A stretch of 64,000 bases of DNA, taken from NCBI GenBank assembly GCA_950295325.1, contig OX485804.1:13516001-13580000 (forward strand), given 5' to 3'. The notes under the pieces were generated by a model, which was not told where the DNA came from, searched no databases, and saw only the letters and a list, made by a program, of their open reading frames with translations. Each line of letters opens with the position of its first letter. Position 1 is the stretch's first letter. Shown here one piece after another: positions 11,136-23,100 of the stretch. The translations under genes and the position numbers were made by a program. Source of the DNA: Polytrichum commune. Taxonomy: Eukaryota; Streptophyta; Polytrichopsida; Polytrichales; Polytrichaceae.

Positions 11136-13200
11136 ATATCTCAATTGAGTCTACTTGCCTAGCAAGTTATTGGTCACATTGGTGAGGGATGGAGCTAATA
11201 ACTATTATGAAGGCATAAAGTTCGAAGTGGGGTGGGTATTTGGATAGGAGGGAATTATGTCTTCTAAGGTTCAGGAGATAATTATAATTGTTAATTTGTG
11301 TGTTGGGGGAGAGGACAAGGTAAAAATGTCTTCAAGTTGCAAGTAGTGTGGTTTTATTCTCAGGGTGTTGGGCATGAAGTATTTCTTTTGTCTTTTTATT
11401 TATTCTTTTGGAAGGTTTTTTGATATGTGTTTGAGTGGTATGGGATTTGGCCAAATGTCACCTCCAATTAGTTTAGGCATGCTTAGGTCTATCATTTGAT
11501 TTATGATTGTGGTTGTTTTGGGTTTCTGAAGCTATATTTTTGCAATCAAGTAGTATTTGATGTAGGTTATGTTGTTGTGTATTATGTTGTTATTGGTTTG
11601 GTAGGGCTTGTGCTATATAGGGGAGGTTATGATTTGTGGGAGGTGGTGTGCGAGGTAGACGTGTGTGGGGAAATAGGGAGAATGATGGTATGTATGATGT
11701 GTGATTTGTGGGGTGTGATGTGCCAATGTGGGTTGAGATTGATGGGAGCTATGTTGTTTATGAGGGGCATGTTATGGTTTTTTTTATGTGGAGGAGATTT
11801 AGGAGCGTAAGGATATATATGAGATTTTTTATTAGTGTGGGTTTGAGGTTGGTTGTGTGATGTGTATTATGTGTGGCTTTGGAAATTCTTGTGATTGTGT
11901 GTACCTTTGTGGTATTGGTGTAGAGTGTTTTGAGGATCTAGAGGCTAATGAAAGTGAGAGAAAATATAAACATATTGGGCTCTTTGAAGATGTTGTGTTT
12001 GGTTATATGATGAGTGATGTACGCATAGATAGTACATAAAACAAATAGAATGAGCCAATGGTGCTTCTAGGATGTGGATTGCAATGTGAGTGACTTGAGT
12101 GTGTTGAGGGGTACTATTTATAAGGGTTGGATTATGGGTTTGTAGTGGGGATTGTGAAGTCATGGGGTGGTAGTTGTAGATGTGTAAGTGTGGATACTTT
12201 GATGCCATAAGTTTTTTGTGTTAATTTGTGGATTTTTGGTGGTTGTGAGGTATTGGGTGGTGGTGGTGATGTGTATGTGTGTGTGTATGTACTAATTTTA
12301 TTGATGTTTTGTGCAGGACTAGTGAGTTCTTGGCTAGGGCATGAGGTGGTTTTTCAGAGTGTTTTCAGATATATTTATTGAAGAGGTGTGTATCCGTTGA
12401 GGCTTTTTTGAAAAATTTAGTCTTTGTTTGCTTAAGTGGATGGCAATTCTTCAAGAAGGTCAGTGGTATTAGGGTTGGGCAATATTCTTCTTTCATAAGC
12501 TGGCTCACCTTGTTGGTTGTTGGGATTGATTGATGATATCTTGGGGTATGGAGTTTTGGTGGAGGGTTTTGGGTTGTTTTTGGAAGGTGCACATATGAGT
12601 GTTGGCGTTGGCACAACTTGAGTGAAGGTTTTGATGAGAGGGTTATGCGGATTGATGGATTAGGTCAATTGGTATGAGAGGTAGATGTAATGGTTAGAAG
12701 AGCTTTTGTGGGGATCTCTTGAGGGGGTTTGAGATTGGCATATTCATGAGCATTTATGGGATCATGGTCGGATTTGAGTTGAAAGTGTTGGATGGCATCT
12801 TCGGATAAGGAGCTTTAGTGAAGGATGTTGAATCACTGTTGGGAGGTGTGCACCGTTGTGGTGGCCGTAGTGAAGCTTAAGTGAGGGGTTTGGTGAATTG
12901 ATCGTGAGAATCTGTTGAAGGGGTTCAGGTCAGGGCAGCACTCCACTCGATGACAACAACTTGTAATTCAGCGTACCCTCAACTTCTCTCTTCCGACTCT
13001 TACCAACTTTTGCTCGTAGGGCTTTCACAGGTTCCAAGTTTGCTTCTTGGGGTTAACAGCCATTGTCTTGCTTTTGTGAAATTAATGACAGATATTATGC
13101 CTTTGTTACATTCAAGAATAGAGCATAGATCAACTTAGCCCTTTGAATGGTCTTTGAACCGAAAAGTACGCTCATAAGAACAGAACCGATCCAATAAGCT
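11136..13200. other. G/T-rich strand-asymmetric region with tandem repeats
   Basis: No intact gene is seen. From about 11200 to 12930 the plus strand is strikingly rich in G and T. Blocks at 12540-12650 and 12800-12900 look like diverged tandem copies (GGAGTTTTGGTGGAGG against GGAGCTTTAGTGAAGG, then GTGCAC and GAGTGAAGG/AAGTGAGGG landmarks). The C/A-rich minus strand resembles in composition the LINE fragments at 49.5 and 62 kb, so an antisense LINE relic is possible, but no domain can be read. Confidence 0.4.
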
Positions 13201-13214
13201 TCAATATCTATGCA

Positions 13215-13390
13215 AGGTTGTCACTATGGAATAATGGGCGAGAGGAAAGTGGATGGCGAGCTGCATCCATCGAATCTTGCCCATTATAAGACATAACCGA
13301 TCTGCTCATAGATGTAACTATTCAGGTTATGAATGAAATGTCCTATTTGTGGATAGAAAAGTGCAATAGAGTTGTTGGAAGCGGCCTCCA
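13215..13390 (+). repeat. Dispersed repeat, inverted copy of 7815-7965
   Basis: This aligns with the reverse complement of 7815-7965, with landmarks GACATAACC, TGCTCATAGATG, GAAATGTCCTATTTGTG and AGAGTTGTTGGAAG. Confidence 0.6.
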
Positions 13391-14752
13391 TTTGCATGAG
13401 TGCAAAAATTCAAAATGATTACTGAACTGCTAGAAATTGGTTGAGTGGAGACATCCAGGATGAACTTGTGTGGGGAGAAAATCCTTGTATAAGTTTATAT
13501 GCTTATTTTGTGGTTTGCCATATTTCTCGTCTACGATTAAAGATGATAAGTAGTATGACAAGAATGTGTGATGTGCACACAATTTGTCCACCACCTCAAT
13601 CATATCCTCAACAGACGAATAAAACATGCCTTAACCACATTACGTTCGCAATCTCAAAATATTTGTGTTATGTTTCTTACCGACTGTTTGTGAGATGCAC
13701 TAATCCAAGTAGAACCTGCGTAGATTCACCTGGTCATTGATCATACTCAAATCAAGGTGACTCCATCAACTTCCACAAATAGGTCACTGTTGAGAGACCA
13801 CAAAGACCTGATCTCCAAAAACTCCGATGAGGTTGTTTGTAACCCTTGTCTATTAAAGAAAATGTCCAGTCAAGTAATCGGCTGCTTATAACAGTGAGAA
13901 AGGATAGTTTATGGTTCGGCAACAGACACTCTGGCACAGAATGAATGAGTCATGCCATACAAAACTTGAAGAGATTTTTGTTAAACTCTTGAGACATGAA
14001 AAGAGTGATGACTTTCAGAAGGAATTAACCCCTTCTTTGTATCTTCCAAAGTTCACAATTGCACTCAAGAATGTTTGAGCTGCTGAATAACAACAATACA
14101 ATTGACATCAACGGTGTAAGAATGTGGGCATCCTCCACACCCTCCATTCTCAAAGAATTTGCAGAGCCTGTAATAATGTGCTAACATCTATAGCGTTTGA
14201 AGAGTGCTCGAAGTTGCGCCCAATTGAAAAACTTCCAAGTACACATTCTCCTTTCAAAGCGCAGATGCTCCATTACTTGCATGTGTGTAGAACTTGTGGC
14301 TGCTCATAGAATACTGAAAGAATATGGGCTAAATCTGGTTGCAACTAGACCCATCGTCATGGTAATTTTGGGACAAGTTCAAGCTTCTAATTTTCCAACC
14401 TCCCTACTGTTCTCCCCTGCTCATTTCGTACATATTATTAAAGAATCCCAACATGTGGGATCATCAACCCTAAAGATTCTACACAGAACTTCCTGCAAGC
14501 TTCGAATCTCACTACTGTACGTCCCTACTGTTCATGACCTTCTACCTGCTCATCTTTTGTACAATAGAAGAATCCAAACATGTGGGATCATTATGACCAA
14601 CTCTCAAGATTCTATGCAGATTCAATCTTAAAATGTGAAGACGGACTACAGGACGGCCTGAGATTTGATGATCCTGAATATTTTGTGATGATGATCATGA
14701 AAACTGATCTGAGTTACCAGATTGTGGTTGTGTTTGCAATTACGTCGAGTAC
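13391..14752. other. Intergenic DNA with a direct repeat
   Basis: No gene is supported. Two copies of a ~90-bp block lie at 14403-14495 and 14528-14625, with landmarks CTACTGTTC, CCTGCTCAT, AAGAATCC, CATGTGGGATCAT and AAGATTCTA, about 124 bp apart. They sit in the 3' flank of the minus-strand gene at 14753. Confidence 0.55.
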
Positions 14753-15043
14753 TCATTGTTGAGGCTTCTTTTGCACCTTCTCCTTGATCCACTTGAACCC
14801 CGTGCTAGTCCCACTCTTCACCTTTTGCGCACCGGAGGTCACAGCACTCTTGGTCTTGTCCACGCCGGCACTCGCGGCCGCTTTCACCTTGGCCATCTTC
14901 TCCTTGTTCCCGTTGTCCCCTTTGCGAGCGTCAGCCTCCTCGCTGCCCCTGTACTTGTCATTGTACTTGTAGTCCCACTGGTCGGCCCAGCCTAACCCCT
15001 GCTTCTCGGAATTATTGTCATACGAGTCATAAATTGCTGCCAT
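14753..15043 (-). CDS. Small Lys/Ala-rich plant protein, paralogue 2
   Basis: A single-exon frame encodes 96 residues from the ATG at 15043 (MAAIYDSYDNNSEK...). The open frame extends three codons further 5' but only to a TTG, so I chose the ATG. The architecture equals that of the protein at 8220-8519: a GLGWADQWDYKYNDKY block, an acidic/basic linker, an amphipathic Lys/Ala segment with DKTKS and GAQKVKSGTS, and a C-terminal FKWIKEKVQKK tail. Most differences lie in the linker (about residues 31-46). Both genes are on the minus strand about 6.5 kb apart, indicating tandem duplication with later transposon insertion between them. The function is unknown. Confidence 0.8.
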   Translation of the reverse strand: MAAIYDSYDNNSEKQGLGWADQWDYKYNDKYRGSEEADARKGDNGNKEKMAKVKAAASAGVDKTKSAVTSGAQKVKSGTSTGFKWIKEKVQKKPQQ

Positions 15044-15094
15044 GACGTTCAATCGACTCGATCTCCACTCACCAGCTTAATTGCAGAAGGCCAC

Positions 15095-15505
15095 TCCCCA
15101 ACTCCCCAACTCCCCAAAAACTCCCGAACAGCTGCAACTTAAACAGCACCGAACTAGACAAGTACAAAAAGGTGCACAATTCCACGAGGCCTGGACAGAA
15201 ACTTCGGTGGAGCGAACTGCTCGGAGCTGATCAGGAAGCAGAAAACAAGCTGAACCACAAATTGATAGCAAACTTGACTAGTGGCTAAAGATTGCAATAA
15301 AGCGCAGGTTAATTAAGTAGTACTAGGATGATGAAGGTTCACTCAAAATTTCCCAACTCCCGAAAAAACTCCCTGCAACTTAATAAACCGCACCGAACTA
15401 GACAAGTAGAGCAAGACGCAGCTTTGCGCGAGGCTTGGACAGAAGCTGCGATGGAGCGAGCGAACTTAGAGCTCACGAGGAAGCGGTAAGCACAACGCGA
15501 TGGCA
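15095..15505. repeat. Direct duplication in the 5' flank of paralogue 2
   Basis: About 155 bp at 15100-15255 recur at 15348-15500. Landmarks in order are AACTCCC-AAAAACTCCC, GCAACTTAA, GCACCGAACTAGACAAGTA, GAGGC(C/T)TGGACAGAA and GGAGCGA. The 248-bp spaced duplication covers the expected promoter/5' UTR of the minus-strand gene at 15043, so it may duplicate regulatory sequence. Confidence 0.7.
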
Positions 15506-17821
15506 ACGCAACTCGAGTTGTGGTGGAACATTAAAGCGCAGGTTGGTATTAAGTAGGATGATCGACGATGGTTCCCGATTGGGTATGAATCTATAGGTAT
15601 ACAGTCCTCCGCCGAAAGTAGCTCGGAAACACACGAATCAACAATTCGACACGCTTTCCGGAACGGTCTAGCGGATGGAGGCGAGAGGCAGATCTTTGAC
15701 GAGGAGTGGGAAGTGACAACCGGTGGCGGTAGCGGCTTCACTCCTCCAGCCTCCGCGGAAGATACATATATAGGTTGTAACTAAGATACTACCTTACGTT
15801 CCAGGCGTCGCCTCCACATGTCTAGAATGTTCCAAGCCTGCTTCTTGACTGGGTCGCTGCTCACGTACCACTTGCATCACATGCGTGCCACGTGTCTAGG
15901 AAGTATTCTAGACCTTGGACAACTGCCCAAATAACAACTCTAGTTAACTAAATCTTTTTCCATACATTTTACGGAACAATTATAGTTAACTAGAAAAATT
16001 GAAGTCCATATTCAAGAACGACTATAGTTAACTAAAAAAATAAAAATTCAGATAAAATCTTTGTTCTCCATCAAAATCAAAGAAGTTTGCCTCTTGATTT
16101 GCTTTAGTTGAGGGTATACGATCATTCACAGTGTTGGGCTTTGGAACAACCTCCATGTACACCACCAACACAAATAACACACTAGTACACTACTACAACA
16201 TTACAACAAAATCCCATGAACAGGCTATGCTCAACTTTACTTAGCTACATATAACTATAGTTACATGCCCCGATCACACCAACTTTCCGTCAACTTCCGG
16301 ATGCAAAATAGTTGGGGATGCCACCACAGTCGGATGTCAAGTTGTTCACACCAACATCTCGGCTTGTTCAACATTGTTGTTGTGATGTACAATTGCTCGC
16401 CCAGTTGCCCTACCTCTCCAGTGGCTAAAAACATTTGTGCAACAACAAAGCTGGCCATGTGGACAGACCACTACTTTTTGGTGGCAGGCACCACATGTCA
16501 AACACATGTCCACACATGGATGTTAGAGTGTAGGTTATAACCATCTCCGGTGTTGTCTTATAGATTGGACAGTGATGGCCCACCAAGAAAGTCATTGTGA
16601 AAGACTAATACACCTATAGAAAATACACTTTCAATTTGTTATGATCAGGGTTTCACTCTAAGGCCCAGTTCACACGATATCCATCCATGCAATCTCAATC
16701 GTTCAGATAGAACCTGAATTCATGAAGAATGGTCACAAAAATAACCACATCGCACAACCTCCTGTTGCAGCTTCTCCAGCCCCGACTCGTCCCCATGGCG
16801 TTTCTGCCAATCCAACCCTAACCCTAACCCTACCCTCTGAGGTGACGTGGCTGCCTCAGAGGGTAGCATTTCGGCAGGAGGCTCTAGGCCTCCTCCTCGA
16901 AGAATTTCTTTTTCATACCATTGTCAAATTTGAATTGCGGCTTATAAAGGCCTTTTCCTTTCCTAACATATACTAACCACCCCCCACCATTTGTTTTCTT
17001 CATTTGGGAGCATGTCTGAATTTTGTAAGGGTTGCAATTGAAACCATATTTTATTTCTTTCCAAGTGAAGATATTTACTATAAAATCATACTCCATTTTA
17101 TTGTTGCAGCTTGAGATTTGCATCATATATAGCAGAGTATGTGTATTGAGGCTATAGTGAATCAAGTTGGAATAAGAATGAACTGTGCTTTAATTCACAG
17201 TTTTTTAAAATTACCAAATTTGCATAAATTATTGCAACACCACTACATGGCTCCAATTAGTAAGTGACATTACATACCATAAACAATGTAAATTGTGTTT
17301 CATCCAAAATGTCATTGACCACACAATGTCAATATATTGAGTTTACAAGCTCTCGCAGTTGATTTCTTTCAACATGATGTGTCCATACAATCTCCAACTC
17401 ATGGGGGAAACCTTTTATTTTGATTTCTGATTTTCAAATTTCAAATTTTCCAGTACATCACACATAATTAGTGTTATTCTATCCTCCGGAATTGTGCCAT
17501 TGCATGACTTGGGGTCCTATGAGATAAAGAGCACCAAATGGACCACCAAATATGACTGCTTAGGCACTTAGAACTTGAGGGTTAAAATCATGTGACTTAT
17601 CATATCCAAAGTCACTCGCGCACTGTAATTTTGCTGACATGACTAATAACAATTTACCTAGTCCGTTGACAATTAGGACCCATAATATGGCAAATTGCAG
17701 TGGTAGAAGACTTTCATAAGTCCGCATGCGCTTGTAAGGCTGGCTAATTGCGATCTCGTGATGTTAATTTCATTAAGATCGATCCACTAGGTATAATCCA
17801 AAAAGGTTGCTCTACATCCTA
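15506..17821. other. Intergenic DNA with small motifs only
   Basis: No gene is supported. Three copies of an AGTTAACTA motif (15941-16040) sit in AT-rich DNA. A telomere-like run and a perfect hairpin at 16814-16865 are listed separately. Confidence 0.45.
16814..16865. repeat. CCCTAA run adjoining a perfect 12-bp stem hairpin
   Basis: Three CCCTAA units (16814-16832) run straight into TACCCTCTGAGG (16831-16842). This pairs perfectly with CCTCAGAGGGTA (16854-16865) across an 11-base loop containing TGACGTGG, an ACGT-core (ABRE/bZIP-type) motif. The plant telomere unit is TTTAGGG, so this is telomere-like only. Confidence 0.6.
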
Positions 17822-18114
17822 TTTCCTCCGTCCCAAAATGATTGTCCTACCTCCCGGATTTTTTTGTCTCCAAAATGATTGTCCGGTTTATCAGCCCGGT
17901 TAGAAATTTGAGGCTCAAAGTCAAATATTTTCGTGCCAAATTTTCATCATCAAGTAGTCTTTCGACACTGCAACTTCGAGGGGGGGGGGGGCGTTTCAGA
18001 GTAGTTGTTGTTTTCCATTTTAAGAGTCATACTTACAACTATTTGGTCAATAGTCAGCAGGCCTTAATCTCGCCAGAATTAAGAACACGGATAATCATTT
18101 TGGAACGGAGGGAG
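17822..18114. mobile_element. Stowaway-like MITE
   Basis: The left end (TTTCCTCCGTCCCAAAATGA) and the inverse of the right end (CTCCCTCCGTTCCAAAATGA) give the Stowaway (Tc1/mariner) type terminal repeat, and both continue with TTGTCC/TTATCC. TA dinucleotides flank both sides (17820-17821 and 18115-18116). The element is 293 bp, without coding capacity, and carries a run of about ten G near 17982. Confidence 0.85.
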
Positions 18115-18116
18115 TA

Positions 18117-19665
18117 CTACTACTAGCTACACACAAGTCTTGATGCAAAGCTTTTCAATTTGGGAAGTGAGCTTGTTGGAATAACTGATACTGGGCCAGT
18201 CCCCGGTCTGATTATTGGCACAGGCAATGTGCAAGGCTCCATGAATTGATGACGAGGGGTTGCAGCCCAAGTTCCGGCGGTCTCCGGAGCATTTCCATAA
18301 GTGGGTTGGAACACAAGTGAGGTATTGAGACCACGTGCCTTCCTTATTCACATCCATTCCTGTAAACCAAGCCCAACCCAAGCACTTGTGAAGTTGGGTT
18401 ATTTAAGGTACTAATGTTGTCCTCGTACCAAAGGTGCCCTTTCATTGAGCTTTAGGGAACAAATTTTAAAAGAAAGAGATTAGGGAACATATGACCCAAG
18501 ATTTCGGTTCCTATCCAAGTGTGTATCATTATCAGGTTTCCGGCATATGGGTGTCATCACTACAAGCATGTTCTGAGACTTGGACAACATTCTCTGTCGG
18601 TGAAGAATATATTACAAATCGATCGTTGTAGTATTTTCGGAAAATCTCATTGATGCAGTTAATGTTATCGAATTCTCATGTGCTTGTAGACTTGCATAGC
18701 ACATGAGAAGTTTGTGAATTCATTGGATTACATACTTGAAAATTAGCTATCATTGTCAGCATTCATATTCTAGAGCACAAGTCATGTGCGACTGAGAAAT
18801 TTGCAGGTGTATCGTGGTGGTAGATTTGCAATATTAATATATAAGATAAATTTCAAGAAATATTAATATTGAAGATAAATTCCAATGAGGCACTTGATGA
18901 GGACCCTTACAGATTATGTCTTCTTATTGTATAGCTCAGATATATTTAAAAATCCATCATCTAAACTTGTGCAATTACATCAATCTTGATACCATTGGTT
19001 TCATTTTGGTCTACCCTCCAAACCGACTTTACACCTAATAAAGTAGATTTCAATCCAAAAGTGACCACCTTGGAGTTCTTACATCAAACTAAATTGTTCT
19101 CAGACTACCCAAGTTTAGATTATGAAACACACAGGGGTGACATGTAATAAATTGAAAGGAACTCATAACTAGGATCTACTTATATTTGAATTTTTTTCAT
19201 GATTTTTGGACGATTTCAACTGTCAATATGACATACACTAGATCGTAAAACTACACAAACATGGTGGTTGGCGAACATGAACTACAAGCATTTGAAGTTG
19301 TAGTTGTTATGCTATAGCTTTTGATATTATCATTTGATGTTTTTGTCCTCACAGGTGCACATCCCTTCTTATTTTTGAACAAGTAGTTTATCCAAATATA
19401 CTTAAATGTCAGTTTCATGTGCTTCTATGCACTTGCATGAGCATAAACCCATTCAATATAAAGGAATATTCATGCAATGCAACAGTGGGTTCCTGGGTGG
19501 TGTCCTACGTGCATGTAAGTAGGAGGGTTTTGTTACCCGGGGATTAAGCTTTGTGCAGCATGCCATTTTTAAAGGAGGTCAATATGGGAGGGCTCGAGAG
19601 GGGGAGTGTGAACCAACCCACACATTGATTCCTTGTTGGATGACTACAACCCTGCCTCCAAAGAA
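18117..19665. other. Intergenic DNA, nothing recognised
   Basis: No gene, RNA or clear repeat could be supported in this stretch. Confidence 0.4.
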
Positions 19666-20092
19666 CTAAGGTAGAAATACCATAACCCGTGAAAATAAGG
19701 TGATTCGCATTGAAAATTTGGTCTGACAATCATGAGATAATTTTCTAAGATGGATGAGAAGGATTCATCAAGAATACAAGTTGTTTCATATTTTTTAATC
19801 CTACACAAAAAATGCTACAATTTTTCAAAGTGGAAAGTTGTCCAACCCCCTACTCGTTCACTAGGTTCTCCCTACACCGAACACGGTAATCCGCATTTTC
19901 ATACAAAACATTGCCTAAATCGGTTACCTCATGAGTACATTAACACTTGACTCCCATTGGCTACACTAAGTGTACGCACATTGAAGTTGCCACTGAATCA
20001 TGATCGGTTTTAGAAATGGCACTTCACCATTATAACAGCGGTCTAGTGCACGGCTAGAGGGTGGTTAATGGGTTATAGTATTTCTACCTTAG
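19666..20092. mobile_element. MITE with 23-bp TIRs, just 3' of the rhomboid gene
   Basis: CTAAGGTAGAAATACCATAA at 19666 is the inverse of GGGTTATAGTATTTCTACCTTAG at 20070-20092, with one mismatch over 23 bp. The element is 427 bp long with no protein. It ends only about 60 bp beyond the rhomboid stop codon (20153, minus strand), so it probably lies in or next to that gene's 3' UTR. Confidence 0.75.
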
Positions 20093-20152
20093 TATATGGA
20101 TTGTTTTGCCCCAGCCGACCCCCAAAATGTGTGTATGTTTTCCATAGACTAT

Positions 20153-23100
20153 TTAGTTGTGTTTTTTGTGACATGTAGTACCTGTGAACAAGGCGATCAA
20201 CGCCATGGTGATGCCACCGATGAGAAGACCCAACGACAACAACCACGCGATGTTGAGCAAGATCTTGTTCTTCAGAGGCTTCACGGGGATGTCGTCCACA
20301 TCGTGGATCGCGGGTGCTTTCAACCATGCGGGAGGATACCACCCCAAGTTTTGTTGAAGAAAGAACAAGTTCCCGAGTAAGAAACCGACGAACACGCCGC
20401 CCACGTTCAGGAAGTTGTCGACGAGCGGCATGAACCCGTACACGAGGTTCAAGATGATGAAGAAGGTGATGGCGACCAGGGTTTGCGTTCGGTGGCGGTG
20501 GGATTTCCAGTGGGTGACGACAGATGAGAAAGTCGCACCCAACAAGCCCATGAATGCAGCCGAGGCCCCGGTGGAGACACGTCCATGGAGGAAGAGGGCG
20601 GAGAGGACGTTCCCTCCGAATCCACTCAAAACAAAGATGAAGGCCACCTGCATGCAGGTAAGATATCAGGATAAACGGGTCGTAAATGGTTGTTTCCTTT
20701 TTTTCCCAGATTATTCCACTTCTTCCAAGATATTGAACAAGTGAATGATTAACAAATCCAACTTCAGTCCATAGCCAATTTTCTTCATAATTTCTGGAGT
20801 ACACATGAATATTTCATCAGAAGTTGTCAAAGTGAAGAATCTCGTCCTTCTTGAATGATCATATAGGGCCACATATTATGATGCTGGCTATGGAACCTAG
20901 ATCAGTTAACATACTTTGAGCACAGTTTTTTTATGTACAAATGATCAGCAACTTGCCTAAAGTCCTGAACTTGAACTGGTCATTTCTCAGACTCAAACGG
21001 CTATCTGTAACTAGCGGTCAGATCTCCCCGTTTGTGGTGGCCTACCACTCAAATGTGGGTGTCCGATCTAGGAACTGAATTAGACATGCTTAACTTATCT
21101 ACATCAACGGTTGCTTGGCTCGTGAAAGGTTTTACAGACCTGTGGTCAATGGGAAACATATAAGGTAACCAAGCCTAATTTGGTTACTTATTTTGATTGG
21201 ACACCTATATTAGAGTGGTTTGTGGTCTGGTGTGGATATTATAAACTTTTGTTAAATTTTCCTCATATTCTGGGAGTTCAAATAAATGGCTTGTTCAGTA
21301 TCACAATGAAAGTTCTTGTTCTTCTTAAATGAATGTATAGGTCCCCTCAAATTATGTTGACTATTAAACATAGATTAGTTAACACATCTTTTTGATGTCC
21401 GTTCATAGCTCACTTTTTTTTTTCAACACATGCCATTTTTGGTGTCCATTCTTAGAGCATGCGCCATGCCCACCATGATGGACAAATTTTCTTGCTATCA
21501 TTTGCTTTTGAGACTTTATGGGATTTGATGGTATGCTCATCTCTTTGTTTAAAACCAAATTTGCTCATTGTCCACCAATAATGTTATCATTTCATGTTAT
21601 TGTTTCAGTGAACGCATGGTTCTACTAATCCACTGAAACTCCTCTCAACTTGACTTTTTTTGGTATGATATTTACTAGCTTCTAAATGTTTGTAATTTTC
21701 ATTTTTTTAGTTTCAGTGCTAGACATAACTTCGGATATAAATAATATCGCACTATTTGTTACCAAATGCAAACATCTTGTGAGACGTTGTTTGTACATGT
21801 GACCATTTGCCAACATGCAGTGACCAGAATTCATATGCCTAGGTATTTACGGAGTCATCAAATTAGCAGGAAATGTAGTACCTTGAGGTAACCTATTTGG
21901 CGTTCGAGAGGAATACCAAAAACAAGTAACCCCATGAGGTTCCCAATTATATGGAAAACTCCTGCATGCAACCACATCGAAGTGAGCAAGCGCCAACCCT
22001 CGTGAGCTTTTGTCACGAGCTCTGCTTCCAAAGCTCCCATTCCTATTAAAGTCCTCCCTGAAGATCCCAATAGGGGATTCTCGCTCCACGGTTGAAAGGA
22101 AAATTTTCCAAGTGTCGGGAGAAGGCATAAATTTTTGTTGACGGCATTCTCGGGGCAGTTGTTGTGCTGCATGGTCATGATGAAGATGATTGCGTAACTG
22201 ATTGTGAGTGTCACAGAAAGCCATGGCGTGTGTGTTTTATCATCTGAGTCGCGACCAAAGAATCCGAGTCCGGGTGTAGGGCAAATTGCTCCTGCGTACA
22301 TAAGCATTGCAAAAAAATTGATAATTCTGTTGAACAAAATGATGAATAATCTGCCTCCATTGCCATATTGTTTGGATAATTAGATATCAAAATGCAAGTG
22401 ACTAGTGTTCAATGTTGAGTCAGTGTCGATACACACCGGTCGGGGTTTACTATCTTTTCAGGGCAAACTCATCATTTAGCTAAATTTGCAGTTTCATTCA
22501 TCATGGATTCGACTCATAATTCAGGGTCCTAAGTCTTGCAACTATAAAACATAGAAACAAAGATGAAAATTGCAATCCTATAGATGTTTGCGTGTCCATG
22601 CAGTGTTGTGGTTTGATATGATTGAATCAATGTGAAATTGGAATTGTTATTATATGAATTTAGAGGTTTGTGATGCAAGTATTTTTCCTCAAACACAAAT
22701 CTGCAATGGTGAAGATATGGAGCTAGTTGAAAGCTGATGAGGGCGTTTGGTTCGCTAGAGACAACTATTAACTAACTCCCTACATACTTGAGCCGCAGAA
22801 CATCATAGTCTAATTTATATTTCAGTGACTGTTCAAATATGTGCGACGTAGTTTACGTGGAGTGCAAGCCTCTTCAAAACAATCAAAGCTCCTTGCAGGC
22901 AAATATACATCACAGCATCTTACAGAGAAATTTGACTCACTGATTTTGAAACCCTAAAAAGCCAGAATACTCGGTCACGTATCTTATTTTCCTTCATTCT
23001 ATCCATCACAAACCTCAAAACTCACAAACCAACAATAATCTCACATTGATTCAATCACATCAAACCAGAACATGGAACCAACGCCTACGTATCAAACATA

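Noticed and set aside
11496-12039. Plus-strand frames rich in Val, Gly, Cys and Met
   Set aside because: A product of the G/T-rich strand bias; no domain or periodic coding signal.
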